A stretch of 64,000 bases of DNA, taken from assembly GCF_030445035.2 (NCBI RefSeq), contig NC_092216.1, forward strand, positions 17,547,405 through 17,611,404, in the 5' to 3' direction. The stretch's first letter is position 1, and every line of letters starts with the position of its first letter. The position numbers and the translations under genes were made by a program. The notes below the pieces were generated by a model. It did not search any database. It saw only the letters and a list, made by a program, of their open reading frames with translations, and was not told the DNA's origin. Positions 11,925 through 22,400 of this stretch are shown here, in pieces. Source of the DNA: Dasypus novemcinctus (taxonomy: Eukaryota; Chordata; Mammalia; Cingulata; Dasypodidae).

Positions 11925-12925
11925 TTTATTTTTTTTAAATTTATTTCTTCCACACCCTACCTCCCCATTGTCTGCTCCCCTGTCCATTTGCTGTGTGTTC
12001 TTCTGTGTCCTTGTTAGGCCTCAAAGCAAGGCCTTTATGGATAACCAGAGATGGCATGAAGTAAACTTCAACATGAGAGCTAGGCAAACTCACATTTATT
12101 ACATCCGCAGAGGTAAGGAGCCAAGGCCAGTCCAAAGTGACTCAGACCTGACTCCCCGTGCTGCAGTTTCACCCTTGCTTAAATATCCAAGTTATTACTT
12201 AGCATTTGCTTTATTAATTAGTTTTTATACATATGAATGAACACACATAGTTGGTATATAATTGTGTGATTAGTATGCTCAGGAAATCATGCTTGCACAT
12301 ACATTCATGATCAAGAAAGGGGTGGATAACTCCTCCCCTGGGTGGGAATTTTACTATGTTAATTAAGCAAGTTGAAGTGAGGACAGCAAGGGGCTGTTTC
12401 TGTGCAGGTCCGGCCAACTGGTTGAAGCTGATTTTCATACTTCAATGCTTCAACAGGATATTCTTGACCACCAAAAGTGGAATTTGGCCCAAAGAGAGGG
12501 TTGCATTTCATTACCTTCTGATTTACATACAATTCTTTTCTTTGTATCATAGTAACAGGGAGAGAAACAAGTTACTTTCAGGTATTTGGTCATCCTACAT
12601 CCATCATCCTCTTGCATTCTCAGCAACACCGTAATCTGTGTCTCTTTTGGTGCGTCATGTTGGTGCATCAGATCTTTGTGTGTGTGGCACCACTTCTGGG
12701 TAGGCTGGGCTTTATTTGCATGGGGTGGCTCAATGTGGGGCACCCTCCTTTTGCGTGGGGTCCCCCCTATGTGGGGGACACCCCTGCGTGGCACAGCACT
12801 CTTGTGCACATGAGCACGGAACATGGGCCAGCTCCACATGGGTCAAGGAGGCCCGGGGTTTGAACTGCAGACCTCCCATGTGGTAGGTAGATGCCCTATC
12901 CATTGGGCCAGGTCCACTCCCCAAG
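11925..12925 (-). mobile_element. DAS-type SINE, antisense, split by an LTR
   Basis: The tail side lies at 11925-12011 and the body and head at 12607-12925 (TGGCACAGCACTCTTGTGCA, CACATGGGTCAAGGAGGCC, GGGCCAGGTCCACTCCCC). The two parts join perfectly if 12012-12606 plus one 4-bp repeat is removed, so the SINE was whole before the LTR inserted. Confidence 0.85.
12012..12606 (-). mobile_element. Solo LTR of an endogenous retrovirus, class I-type target duplication
   Basis: A 595-bp block begins TG (TGTTAGGCC) and ends CA (CATCCATCA) on the plus strand. It is flanked by the direct 4-bp repeat TCCT (12008-12011 and 12607-12610). In the reverse orientation it runs from TGATGG to TAACA and has an AATAAA about 75 bp before its end, as expected for an R-U5 segment, so the LTR is on the minus strand. 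No internal retroviral sequence is present: it is a solo LTR left by recombination. Four-bp duplications are usual for gammaretrovirus-like (class I) elements; the family is not identified. Confidence 0.7.
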
Positions 12926-13361
12926 TAATATGCTATTACATATAGCATAATCTTTTTTCCCCTTAATTATTTTTACATTTCTCTTTCTTTTCACATACTG
13001 TTTTCATTTTTCATATCTTCTTAAATTTCACTTGCTATCACTGTAAAGAAAATTGATGTCATTTAGAAAACTTTTTCAAAGTAAATTTAGAATAGGCACA
13101 TACTTCCCTTATAAATTATCCTATTACCTGAGGTTTATATTAACTTTATGACTGATGGGAAAGTTTAAGTAGTATGTTATTGAGCTTTGAGTTTTCTTGA
13201 GTTTTTCTTTAATGTGACCATTAAAGATATTTTCATATGAAATCAGCCTATAGAAAATTAGTTTCTGAACAAACACTACTCATGTAGAAATCAGCATTTA
13301 TTCATGTGAATTAGGAAATGATATAATATTCTAAGCAGGAATATTTTTGCTTGAACTATAG

Positions 13362-13426
13362 GAAGAAAATGAGAAAAGAACTCATCAAAAAGACTATTTG
13401 GATAATGAATCCACATCTTCACATAA
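13362..13426 (+). pseudogene. UTY: UTY-like exon e
   Basis: A short exon reading EENEKRTHQKD and NESTSS, matching the acidic/charged exon of KDM6A/UTY. The acceptor is ACTATAG before 13362 and the donor is AA/GTATGT at 13426/13427. The frame is open; several conserved Ser/Asp codons have changed. Confidence 0.85.
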
Positions 13427-13502
13427 GTATGTAACTTTTGGGGTCCATCATGATTTCCATTAAAAGGCATGAATTTAATATTTTCTCTCTTTTTTTTTAA
13501 TA

Positions 13503-13576
13503 TCTGGGAAGAGGAATATAGAACCCTTTAAAACCATAAAGTCTGGGACCAACATTGACCTTTCAAATGATAAAAA
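13503..13576 (+). pseudogene. UTY: UTY-like exon f, acceptor lost
   Basis: Reads SGKRN, PFKTIK, GTNIDLS and DKK, matching the parent exon. The sequence before it is TTTTTTTAATAT rather than ending in AG, so the splice acceptor appears destroyed. The donor GTAAGT follows directly at 13577. This lesion alone would cause mis-splicing. Confidence 0.85.
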
Positions 13577-14048
13577 GTAAGTAATTTCATCAGTAATATT
13601 TCCTTGAACTAGAGCAAAGAGAATTAAGGACTGGAAATTGTCTAGTTTCATACTCTTTCATTCCCAGTCATTATTCTTTCACTTTATAAAGCTTTATCTA
13701 AAAGTTGTTGTAGTCTTAAATTATTTTAAAACATTCTGCAATTAGGCTTTTTCTTCTTTCTTATGAATATAAAATCCCTCATTATATGTTAAGTATAAAA
13801 TAAAATATAAACGATTTCATCCATTTACTACATTCCTTTTTAAGTAATTATTTTTACACAGTAATTGTTAGAAATTTTTCTTGGGAATATATTGAATAGT
13901 CCAGTACTTTGTGAAACTGCAGTAGTAAAATATTTATAGATTTAATTGCTTTTCTGATTGGAACATGAGATTTATGAGGAAATGGCTACACTGTATCTCA
14001 CAGATGTTTATGCCATGATTTTACTTTTAATCTACTATTTAATTTCAG

Positions 14049-14195
14049 CTAGAGAATACAGCTACATGAGTTGACCAAATTTCTTGCTGTTGTTCATGTG
14101 GTGCAGCAGGAAATGTTTTAAGCCATGTGGGTCATACCATACTGTGTGTGAATACAGTTCAACTCTTCATGAAGTTCCAGGGAGTCAAACACCAG
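14049..14195 (+). pseudogene. UTY: UTY-like exon g, start of JmjC region, stop codons
   Basis: DNA matches the exon encoding QLHELTK, the AGN region, SHVGHT and VPGS. The acceptor TTAATTTCAG and donor CAG/GTGATT at 14195/14196 are intact. The first Trp codon is TAG, and small indels later bring in TAA and TGA. The next parent exon, which carries the first iron ligands of the JmjC domain, was not found to the right. Confidence 0.87.
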
Positions 14196-15354
14196 GTGAT
14201 TTTTGAGCTAACATATCTTGTACAATTGAAAAATTAGTTTATCAAATGTGAAATATGCAGGGAGAAAACAGATTCTTTCCATTTATAGTGAATGAAGTTC
14301 TTGTAATAGCTATATTACTTAACATATGTAAAAATGTTGAGTTAGTTTTGTAATTTAGGTTAGAGTGTGCTTTTATCCTTTTTACATATAATGACCTGAA
14401 ACAGAAAATTGTAAACTAGAAATGGGTGTGTCATTAGGGTACTGACTGAATGAAGCCACTTATGACTTTATAGAACAAATCTTCTTCCTGTTTATTGCAA
14501 GATAATTGTTTTTCCAGAGGTTTTCCATCACATTTGAAATAATTTATTGTGTATAATCACAATGTCATGACCAGCACTTAAAATCTGTGATATACTTATA
14601 TTTTGTTCTCTATTATGTTTCATTTTTCTAAAAATGTAATTCACAATTCCCTAATGTGTAAGTTAGCAAACTTGTTCCGTAAAATCATATAGTAAATTCC
14701 TTAAGGCTTATAAGGCAAGAGGTTAAACTGAGGGCATTATGTAAGTCCTAGCATGTAAAACAAGAGAAAAATCTCATTTCCTGAATTTGTATTGGTGAGT
14801 ATCAAAATACAATAGTTGAGTGTAGTTTTTCTGGTAAAAGTTCTTGTTTAACTTTAAACAGCATAGGAAGCATACCAGGCAGGTTCATGTTACTTATACT
14901 AAAAAATGTCATGTTATGATTTTGTGTTGGGTACTTTTTTAGGTTAGTTCTAACTTGCCTAGTAATTTGTGGTTGAATTGATTAAGAAACATTATGAAGC
15001 ATGTCACAAAAAAAAGGTCAATTAGTGGATAGTGACATGGTGAATTTTTGGTCTTCTTATTCAGAAAAACTAGATTCTCAGTCCACAGCTCAGAAAATTG
15101 CAATAAAATGTCACTGTTGCTGTTTTTGATAGGGCAAGTCAGGTTATTAAGCTTCACATTTCTGATAAAAAATCATGGAAGTAATGGCTAAGTCCATAGG
15201 AATGACATAAGAATTTTTTGGCTAATGAATAATATGTATAACAATAGGCTTTATATTTTGTAAAAGTTTTATAAATGCTTCCATTAAGGTTTTTTCACCA
15301 TCAGTTGTAAAATATCTTTAGATTCTTGCCACTCTATTAGAGAAAGAAGCAAGA
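14196..15354. other. AT-rich sequence without recognised features
   Basis: Probably former UTY intron. I looked specifically for the next JmjC exon here and did not see it. The open frame at 14939-15157 (-) resembles nothing known. Confidence 0.5.
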
Positions 15355-15570
15355 CTACCCAGAGTGGGCATCCAGAATTCCTTCAGTTATTGAAAGGATC
15401 TCATCCACCAAGACAACAACCCATGAGCACCTGAACACATTCATGTTCCATAGGGGCATGCCCCCACCACTGCCCCCAGCAGTGACCCTCCCCTGCCACA
15501 GATGCAACCTTCTGCAATCCAAAACCTCCCCCAAAACAAGGTCGAATAAAGAAATTATATAATTTTTAAA
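15355..15570 (-). mobile_element. LINE-1 3' UTR-type fragment, antisense
   Basis: Contains GGGCATGCCCC and GTGACCCTCCCCTGCCA with the same order of words as 60880-61060 and 62280-62440 (AGGTATGCCCCAG, GTGATCCTCCCCTGCCA). Those copies sit inside antisense LINE-1 3' material, so this is a decayed copy of the same repeat. Confidence 0.6.
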
Positions 15571-15599
15571 TATTAAAAACAAATTTTTGCGTCGTTCCT

Positions 15600-16890
15600 T
15601 TCATCATTGTAAGATCCTCCCTTATGAACCTATTCTCCTGCATATGAATGCAATCTTCCTAAACTTTATAATCCCTGGACCTTTATTTCTTGATTCCGAG
15701 TGAGGTAGTCTATGTTGTTATTCTAAGCAATTTCCTCTTTGGGTGGACCTGGGCACTCCCTGTGGTACAGACACAGGCTGCTTTTGCCTTGTATCTAGAT
15801 GTGAGTTTTAGAGGCTATGCTCTATCGCAGGCTCCTGTATCATGGATGCTCCTAGCATCCTGGCCTGCACACTTATAAAAGGCCAAATCATAGAGGCAAA
15901 CAAAAGGATACTGACAGCTTATCTGCATGGCTGTTTAGCACAGTGGGCATGCAACTGTGTAGGTACATGCAGAATATTAATGGGTATACCAATAAAATGC
16001 ATTTGTCTTTCTAGAACACCCATCCCAAAGCATCAGAATTGGAGTACTCCCATCTCCACAGTTCAGATATTACTGAAAAGCTAGAGTAATCTGCAAGAGG
16101 CGTCACCCATCAAAAACCTGGCTTGCCTAGGTTTTTGCCAGACTCCACCCTCAGCTCATGGTATTGTGTTCCTCAGGGCACACCCCTGTGTTGTTAGAAT
16201 TGGCGAGTGTAACCTGGAGGCAGGGACTTCTAGTCCACGGTACACACCCTGATGGAGCTGCTGGTCAGCTATTTGACCGTCAACAAGACTTACTCACCTC
16301 TCAGCCTCTCCTCTCTTCTCTGTAACCTGAAGACTGAAACTTATGTCTTCTGCATACCTAGATGTGTCAGCGATGCTCTGAGAGCCCCAGGAAACCACGA
16401 GGCCAAGAGGTTCAGCTCCTGCTAGTTTGCACAGAGAACGACACGTTCTATGTAGCTCCTGCCCACACCCCCAGCCCAGCAATCATTCTGGACATCGTAT
16501 TTAGTGGGTACCCCAGCACTGCTCTGAGCCCCACCTAGTCCTAAGCCTAATGGATATTCAAGCCCATGGAAAAGCAAAGCAGTTTCCATGAAATAGAGAC
16601 AAAGCCCCAGGGTGCAGCCCCAGAAAGGCGTCCCAAAGCCAGCCACAGTGTTTCAGCAAGAGCTTTTTGTTTTCATTTTTTGCATCCTAAGAGAAAGGCA
16701 GTGGGGATCCAGGCAGGTCCCACCCTCTCTCAAGGAAGAGGACGGCAACCGGCAAACAGGATTGGCCAGGCTGCCCACTTGTGAGAACAAGGGGCAAAAG
16801 GTCCCCGTCGTGGCAGGGCTGGTAATGGCCACAACATCAGATACTCAGAAAACGTCTGGGGAGGGGAAGGGCAGGCAGCAGGCACGCCCT
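15600..16890. other. Unassigned sequence
   Basis: GC content rises toward the CpG-rich block on the right. Open frames of 60-101 codons occur in both orientations (e.g. 16612-16917) but none resembles a known protein or continues across a plausible splice site. Confidence 0.45.
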
Positions 16891-16899
16891 GTCAACTTC

Positions 16900-18450
16900 G
16901 GGAGGGTACTGGACTAAGTGTGGCTTCCGAGGCTTTGCCTCTGGCCCCGCCCAGGACTTCTCTCTGAAAGCCTGCCGCGTCCTCTCCATGAGGAGGGCGA
17001 GGGACGCGGGCGATCACCTGGGGATCCCCCGTGAACTCGGCGGTCGCTGTGAGGACCAGAAGTTGTGGGAACCTGGCCTGCTGGGGTGTGTCTTCCAGCC
17101 ATGCAGCTGGATTCGCGTGCTTCATCTGTGCGGCGTGATGAGGACCCCAGATGCAGGCCGACCCTGCGGATTAGGTGGGAGGTTAGAGAGGTGCCTTGCC
17201 TGGGTGGAGGGTTCCTGGTCTAGCCTGGGGCCTGGGCGGCCCGGGCGCCGCAGGGAGCCCAGAGACCTGGGATTGGACGGCAAGGGAGGTGCAGCGCGTT
17301 CACTGCGTCCATGTCGGCTGTCTAGGGGCTCCCTGCCGGCTGCGCCTTCTCGACGGCCCCTCGCCGCGCCGTCCAGGATCCACCTGCCCGCACGCGCGCG
17401 GCACGGGAGGTCCACGCCCCAGGCGTCAGCCAGGTGCCCAGCAGCAGCTGAGAGAGATGGCGTGAGCTCTCTGGTCCCAGCGCACGCCGGCTTGCTGCCG
17501 GTGCTGCGCGGTCTGCGGGAAGTGGAAGCGGAAGTCAGCACTTCGAATCCTCGTCTGCGGGCCTCAAGGGCGCTGGAGAAGTTGGCCTCCACAACGCCTT
17601 CCCACGACGCAGGCGGGCGGCCCCGGGCTAGCGCTCCCGCGGCAGAAAGCCCGCGGACAAGTCTGAGCCAGCGGCTCGGCGGTGTCCACACCAGCAGGCA
17701 GGGCGCGGGCAGCACGCGGCTCAGACCACCCAACACCCTCCGCAGGGTCTCCCTGTAGCTCCGCCAGGACCCCCGGCCGTACCTGGACAGGTCCCAGAGG
17801 CAGGCGCTCATGACGGCCACGTCGGGGGCGTGCTCGCCCCGTCGCAGGTGGTCCAGGACGCTCTCCGCGCACCGGGCGCACACGCGGTGAGGAAGAAGAA
17901 GCGTACCCGGTGGCGGCCAGAGCGGACCTAGCGGACCTCGCGGTAGTGGGTCCCGTGGTGCAAGCGGCCCCGCCTGCAGCCTTCCAGCCGCCTGTCCGGC
18001 TCAAAGCTCCGCTCGCCCTTGGCCTCCAGCTGCCTGAGAGAGCAGGCAGTCCTTCTGCAGCAGGAGCACCGTTACCGGGTGCTTGTACACTGACTCTGGA
18101 CCGAGTCGCCCGTTACACCCCAAACTTGTTATACAGCAGCTGCGGGACGTCGCAGGCTCGTAGGGAGGCCACGGAGGCTGAGGGCGGATGGCCTTGCGCC
18201 CAGCCTGCCTCGCAGTAGGAGGTCTGACCGCTGAGGCCAGGAAGTAAGGGCGAGGTTAGACGGCGCGGGAAGGGCGAGGCCCACTCCTAGGTCTCAGTGC
18301 CTTCCTTGTTGCAGGCTGCTCCTGGAGCGCTTGCCTCCTCTTCTGGGGAATTGCTCTCTTGTTGCCTGGTTCTCCTGCAGAGCCACGAGTTGCTGTCCTG
18401 GAGCTTGAGGGAGGACTGTCTTTGTTAAGGGGAACGCTGACTGGGTTCCC
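16900..18450. other. CpG-rich block (island-like)
   Basis: High G+C with frequent CG dinucleotides, in sharp contrast to the AT-rich flanks; CG runs are densest around 17220-17420 and 17880-18010. It contains the PCED1B-like pseudogene on the minus strand. Long open frames on both strands reflect GC-rich composition. Retained CpG suggests recent origin or low germline methylation. Confidence 0.75.
17320..18165 (-). pseudogene. PCED1B: PCED1B-like (PC-esterase domain, FAM113 family) pseudogene
   Basis: The minus strand shows the order of a PC-esterase domain protein across shifted frames. First comes a start-proximal PQLLYNKF and GDSV block at about 18155-18090, then LLLQKD, then EAKGERSFEPD and HHGTHYREVR. 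Then GEHAPDVAVMSACLWDLSRYG, SWRSYRETLRRV, VLPAPCLLVW, VVEANFSSALEARR and HLADAWGVDLP follow in the frame 17122-17883. GEHAPD and SWRSY favour PCED1B over PCED1A. GDS would be the catalytic serine motif of this GDSL/SGNH-type fold. Lesions include a stop after YNKF, several frameshifts, a stop where YREVRQ is expected (TAG), and loss of the conserved histidine-rich segment before ADAWG. No intron is needed to align it, but the parent coding region may itself lack introns, so retrocopy status is open. Confidence 0.75.
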
Positions 18451-18479
18451 GTCTGCTGCCAGGATTTCCAAGCAGCGAT

Positions 18480-21040
18480 GGGAAGTACACTGCAGCCTCA
18501 GCGAACGCCAGCAGTTCAGATGTATTGTTTTCGTTTAATTAACTCTATGGTCACCTCCTTGTGGATTCACGTGCGCCAGTGAGCGAATCCAAAGCCGTCG
18601 GACCCGTTACTGTCTCCCACAGGTAATATCTGGTTAAAAGAAAAACTCTAGCACAATACCACAACCACAGGACATTTTCACCACCTCAAGCCCCCCCACC
18701 CCCACCCCCGACTTAGACATAAAAGCTGTTTTTAGAAACGTTTTCAGAAAATTTCCACTGGAAATTCCGGGAATTCCTGCCCCATCCTCCTTACACACCC
18801 ACACACAGATTCGCCTACTATTAGTAGGTTACAGTAGTGCTGTGGTACGTGGCACATACCGCAGCAAAGAGCCGTATCACCTGCTTCCCGTCCTACCCTT
18901 AACAGTGGGACATGAAAACATCTAAATTCCATCATTTTGCCCGACACAGGATTTAATAAACATGGAGTCACGCATCATCTGTAACATGGGGCATTTCATC
19001 TGGTCCCTTGGCACTGTTCTATGCAGAGTCATCCTCAGCCCCTGGAGACGCAGCACAAATGGCCACTTTAAGCTCTGCTCACCTGCTTAACTGAATTTCC
19101 AAAGTGAGGTTGCCGGCTGTGGGACTAAGGGGTCAATATGTTAATCCCTTTCCTTGCTGATTACTCTTCCATGACATTAGGTGCCGTGGCACTTTTAAAC
19201 AGTCACCATTCAAGAATCTTGGAGTTCTTTCCAGTGTTTGGCTTTTAAAGAAGAAGTTGCTATGGTATGCCTGTGCAGATTGATGGAAACACAGGTTTTC
19301 ACATCTCCAGGGTAAGCTCCAGGCTGCAATTGCTGGGTTGTATGATGTTTGCATATTAACACATTTAACAGAAGACTGTTTTTAGAGAAGCTGCATATTT
19401 GACATGTGTGAGTGATCCTTTTCTTTTTCCCTAAAGTATAGATCTACGTGGGCTTTCCAAGTATAAAAACGCTGGAATCCTTCTGCATGTATATGGCCAC
19501 AACTTTCCGGTTATATGGACCCTGTTTAGCTCATATCCTTTTCCAGGCATCCTTCCCTATCTAGGATGTGCACTCGTTGCCTGTATAAACCCCAGACTTC
19601 TTGTCCCTGAACAGACAAGTGGGTTCTGCTTGAATAATCCCTCAACCCCCTCTATGCTTCAAGGGATGTGAATTGGAATTTCTTGGCAGTATAAGTCATG
19701 GGTGTTTTGGTCTTTCTTTTTATTTCTTTTCCTTTTTTTTTTTGTAATACTTGAAATGGATGGGCAGATACCAAGCATATAAACTCTAGTCTCTTTCTCC
19801 TTTGTACAGCACCAGAACCATTGGCCATAGGTGGGGCTGCAGTTTTTACTGTTTGCATGCACACATGGCTTCTGCTGGAATTTTAAGTTTTAGCAAGTTT
19901 ACACAAACAGCGCAGATATTCATGAAGAAACACACAGCCCCCAAACATAGCCCATATCAGTAGCATGATAAGAACTGTAAGGGCCCCTTGAAATCTAAAG
20001 TTCTGGAACTGGAAAGGCCTCTGTCAGTCCCATCTGTGGGGTGAGTGATAGGAACAGCAGCCAAAGCTGATCTAGGCTTCTTTTCTAGAGTTTAAGCTTC
20101 CCCCCTTAAAAAGGGGGCCACGGCATCTTCTAGAATGTCAAATCCATAGAGGAGGTGATATCTAATGCTTGAGGGGCAGGGAAGATCCATGAATTCTGAT
20201 ATCAAATCCTGTGCCTTGACAGTGCTGCTGTGATACACAACATTAAGTCTGCCATAAAATTAGCAGGGGGGACAGAGTCGATATAGAGCCAGCAATGTCA
20301 ATATAGTTATGGCGATGACAGAGATGCTCATGTGGACTCTTACCTGATCATGGGGAGGAGTTCCTGGGTGAAACAATGAATATCCATTTACAGTTATGGG
20401 CAGGGTCTCCCCTTTGTTGTTCCCATGGACTAGAGTTGCTTCTGGGAGGATATTACACTCTCAGGGAGGAAGAGCTGAAGTGTCTGCCCTTGCTGAGGGA
20501 GTTTTCCCAGGTGTGGGCCTTTCTGCAGGAGACCGTCCCATTCTTTGAATTTAATGCATTATTAAATGACGACATAGGAAAGGACAGGACCACCAGATGC
20601 ACAAGCACTGGTTGTGATAGCAACTGTGTGGTGCACCGTACAATAAGTAGGAGACTTCTAATAGAGGGTTTCATGGCCAAGAAGTGTATTCACAGAGGGC
20701 ATAGAGACCCCACATTTTCCTATGAACCACCTACTGCTGGGCTTGGCACAACACTTAAGCCTGCCTGTAGACAAGAGAGCTATTAACAGAGGTAAAATAC
20801 CTGGTGTCATCACTAGGAATACCCTGGGGACAACCTTGCATCTGCATACTTGCCATTCCACCTTCTATCCCCAATGGAGAGGCCTGAGTAAAACAAGGAA
20901 TTCAGCTGAGCCCAGGCAATTATGAGCCAATCTGTTTCTTTCCTATAGATCCCCTTTCCATTAGTTACCAAGATCAATGGCACCTTTACCACCTCCTCTC
21001 AGGAATCTACATTTCCTGCATTTTTTGAGACATACCTTTT
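18480..21040. other. Unassigned sequence
   Basis: Nothing recognised with confidence. A C-rich run lies at about 18690-18712. The frame at 20376-20786 (136 codons) is the longest here but has no family motifs, starts in no recognisable promoter context and has no obvious splice partners. The section may hold old retroviral or LINE remnants beyond recognition by eye. Confidence 0.4.
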
Positions 21041-21545
21041 AAAAGATACTTAGATTACATATATGTTACATAAATGAATGAATGCAGACAATTCCCATAT
21101 TTCCCAGTCGCTACCCCTCCCACACTTTCCCACATTAACAACATCCTTCATTCGCGTGGTACTTTTCTTACAATTGATGAACACATACTGGAGGACACTA
21201 TTAAGTGTGGTTTATAGTTTACATCATAGTTTAAAATCTCTGCCACACATTTTTATAAGTTATGGCAAAATATACAATGGCCTGTATCTGTAACTACAAC
21301 ATCATTAAGGACAATTCCAATGTCACAAAAGGCCATAATATTACACCTGTTTTATTTTTAAGATACTTAGGTTACATAAATGGGACATTAAAGAAAAATA
21401 GGGGACTCACATGATTCACTCCCCACACCTACCACGTTTTCCCACATAAACAATATCCTTCTTTAGTGTGGTACATTCATTGCAATTGATGAAAACGTTT
21501 TGGAGCATTGCCACTAAGCACGGATTAAAGTTTACATTGTAGACA
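21040..21545 (-). mobile_element. Two LINE-1 3'-end fragments in tandem, antisense
   Basis: Both contain the antisense 3'-UTR words seen elsewhere: AAGATACTTAG...TTACATAAATG, CCTCCCACACTTTCCCACAT, AACAACATCCTTCATT and GTGGTAC. The pair are at about 21045-21340 and 21345-21545. They look like independent insertions or a local duplication of the same family. Confidence 0.65.
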
Positions 21546-22400
21546 CATATTTTAAATGCATGATCTCATTTAATCCTCATAGCCACCTCACAAGGCAGGT
21601 ATTATTATGGTTCATTTTTCAGAGATGAGAGGACTCAGTTTAAGAGAGGCAAATTTAGTCCAATAATCCAGAGTGTAGGAGTTGCAAGTCTGCATCCATG
21701 TGGAATCTAACCCTCATCTTGATATAGAGGTGGCGTGGACATAACCATCCCAGGATCCACAGGATGGAGGAATAGAGTGTGGATTAGAGTGGCCTTCTGA
21801 TATTCTACTATGGAAATACTGAGATTAGTAAAGGAAGAAATTGTGGCATTAATGTGGAGAAAGAGGCCACGGAAGCTGCTGAGGGTAGGGAGAGGGAAGA
21901 AGAGATATGGTGTGGGGGCATTTTCAGGACTTGGATTGTCCTGGGTGGTAGTGCAGGGACAGACACTGGACAGTGTACGTCCTGCTATGGCCTACTGGGT
22001 GGACTGGGGGAGAGTGTAAAGTACAATATAAACCATTATCCATGTGGTGCAGCAGTGCTCCAAAACGTAGTCACCAAATGCAATGAATGTGTCACAATGC
22101 TGAAAAAGGTTGTTAATGTGGGAGGTGTGGGGTGAGGGGGTTGCGGGAATTTTGGGGACCTCTTACACTTTTTGAATGTAACATTAAAAAAAAATAAAGA
22201 GAGAGGCAAGTTTACTTGCCTAAGCCTAGAACTGAACCACCAGTAGCCTGGTCCCAGAGCTTATTCCAGCAATTATCCCATTGTTTCTGAAAGCATGTTC
22301 TGCATAAATCACCTGCATTATACTTACCTCATTATAACAATAAAGTGCTGGGCCTCAGTATCTCTGTGGGTGGCACTCAGCAACATGCATTTTATCCAGG
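21546..22400 (-). mobile_element. MIR SINE, antisense, split by a LINE-1
   Basis: Left part 21546-21652 (GATCTCATTTAATCCTCA, CAGAGATGAGAGGACTCAG); right part begins 22200 (AGAGAGGCAAGTTTACTTGCC). Removing 21653-22199 plus one 10-bp repeat restores a continuous MIR complement. The right boundary is uncertain. Confidence 0.75.
21653..22199 (+). mobile_element. LINE-1 3' end, sense, with 10-bp TSD and 5' inversion
   Basis: The 3' end matches the recurrent family (GGGAGAGGGAAGAAGAGATA, GGACAGACACTGGACAG, GTGGTGCAGCAGTGCTCC) and finishes with a poly(A)-like AAAAAAAAATAAAG. Flanking direct repeats AGAGAGGCAA lie at 21643-21652 and 22200-22209. The first approximately 45 bases (AGTCCAATAATCCAGAGTG, TAGGAGTTGCAA) belong to the opposite strand of the same element, as after twin priming. 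Confidence 0.85.

Larger units (their letters stand above)
10837..13361 (+). other. UTY-like intron carrying nested SINE and LTR
   Basis: AT-rich intron of 2.5 kb. The only recognisable content is the DAS SINE at 11925-12925, which is split by a solo LTR. An open frame at 11696-11938 has no recognised relatives. Confidence 0.65.
5173..14195 (+). pseudogene. UTY: Degenerate UTY/KDM6A-like gene, eight exons of the linker and early JmjC region
   Basis: Eight blocks in correct order and orientation match consecutive exons of the KDM6A (UTX) / UTY histone H3K27 demethylase, from the serine/threonine-rich linker to the start of the JmjC domain. Diagnostic peptides include [52 protein letters not shown] and PFKTIK. 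Introns are retained, so this is not a retrocopy. Lesions: a 2-bp and an approximately 5-bp deletion in the first exon, two deletions of about 5 and 4 bp in the fifth, a missing acceptor AG before the seventh, and a Trp-to-stop change plus further stops in the eighth. KDM6A is dosage-sensitive and intact on mammalian X chromosomes, so a decayed intron-bearing copy fits the Y gametolog UTY; an autosomal duplication is less likely given TSPY 10 kb away. The exons with the iron-binding residues are not seen downstream. Confidence 0.85.

Noticed and set aside
5173..14195. Functional KDM6A
   Set aside because: Several frameshifts, a lost acceptor and stops in conserved exons rule out a working demethylase.
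17122..17758. Two overlapping frames of more than 250 codons on opposite strands
   Set aside because: GC-rich sequence lengthens frames. The minus frame holds only part of a PCED1B-like protein and the rest lies in other frames with stops; the plus frame has no similarity.
20376..20786. 136-codon plus-strand frame as a gene
   Set aside because: No motif, no promoter or splice context, and an overlapping minus frame of 75 codons; cannot be supported.
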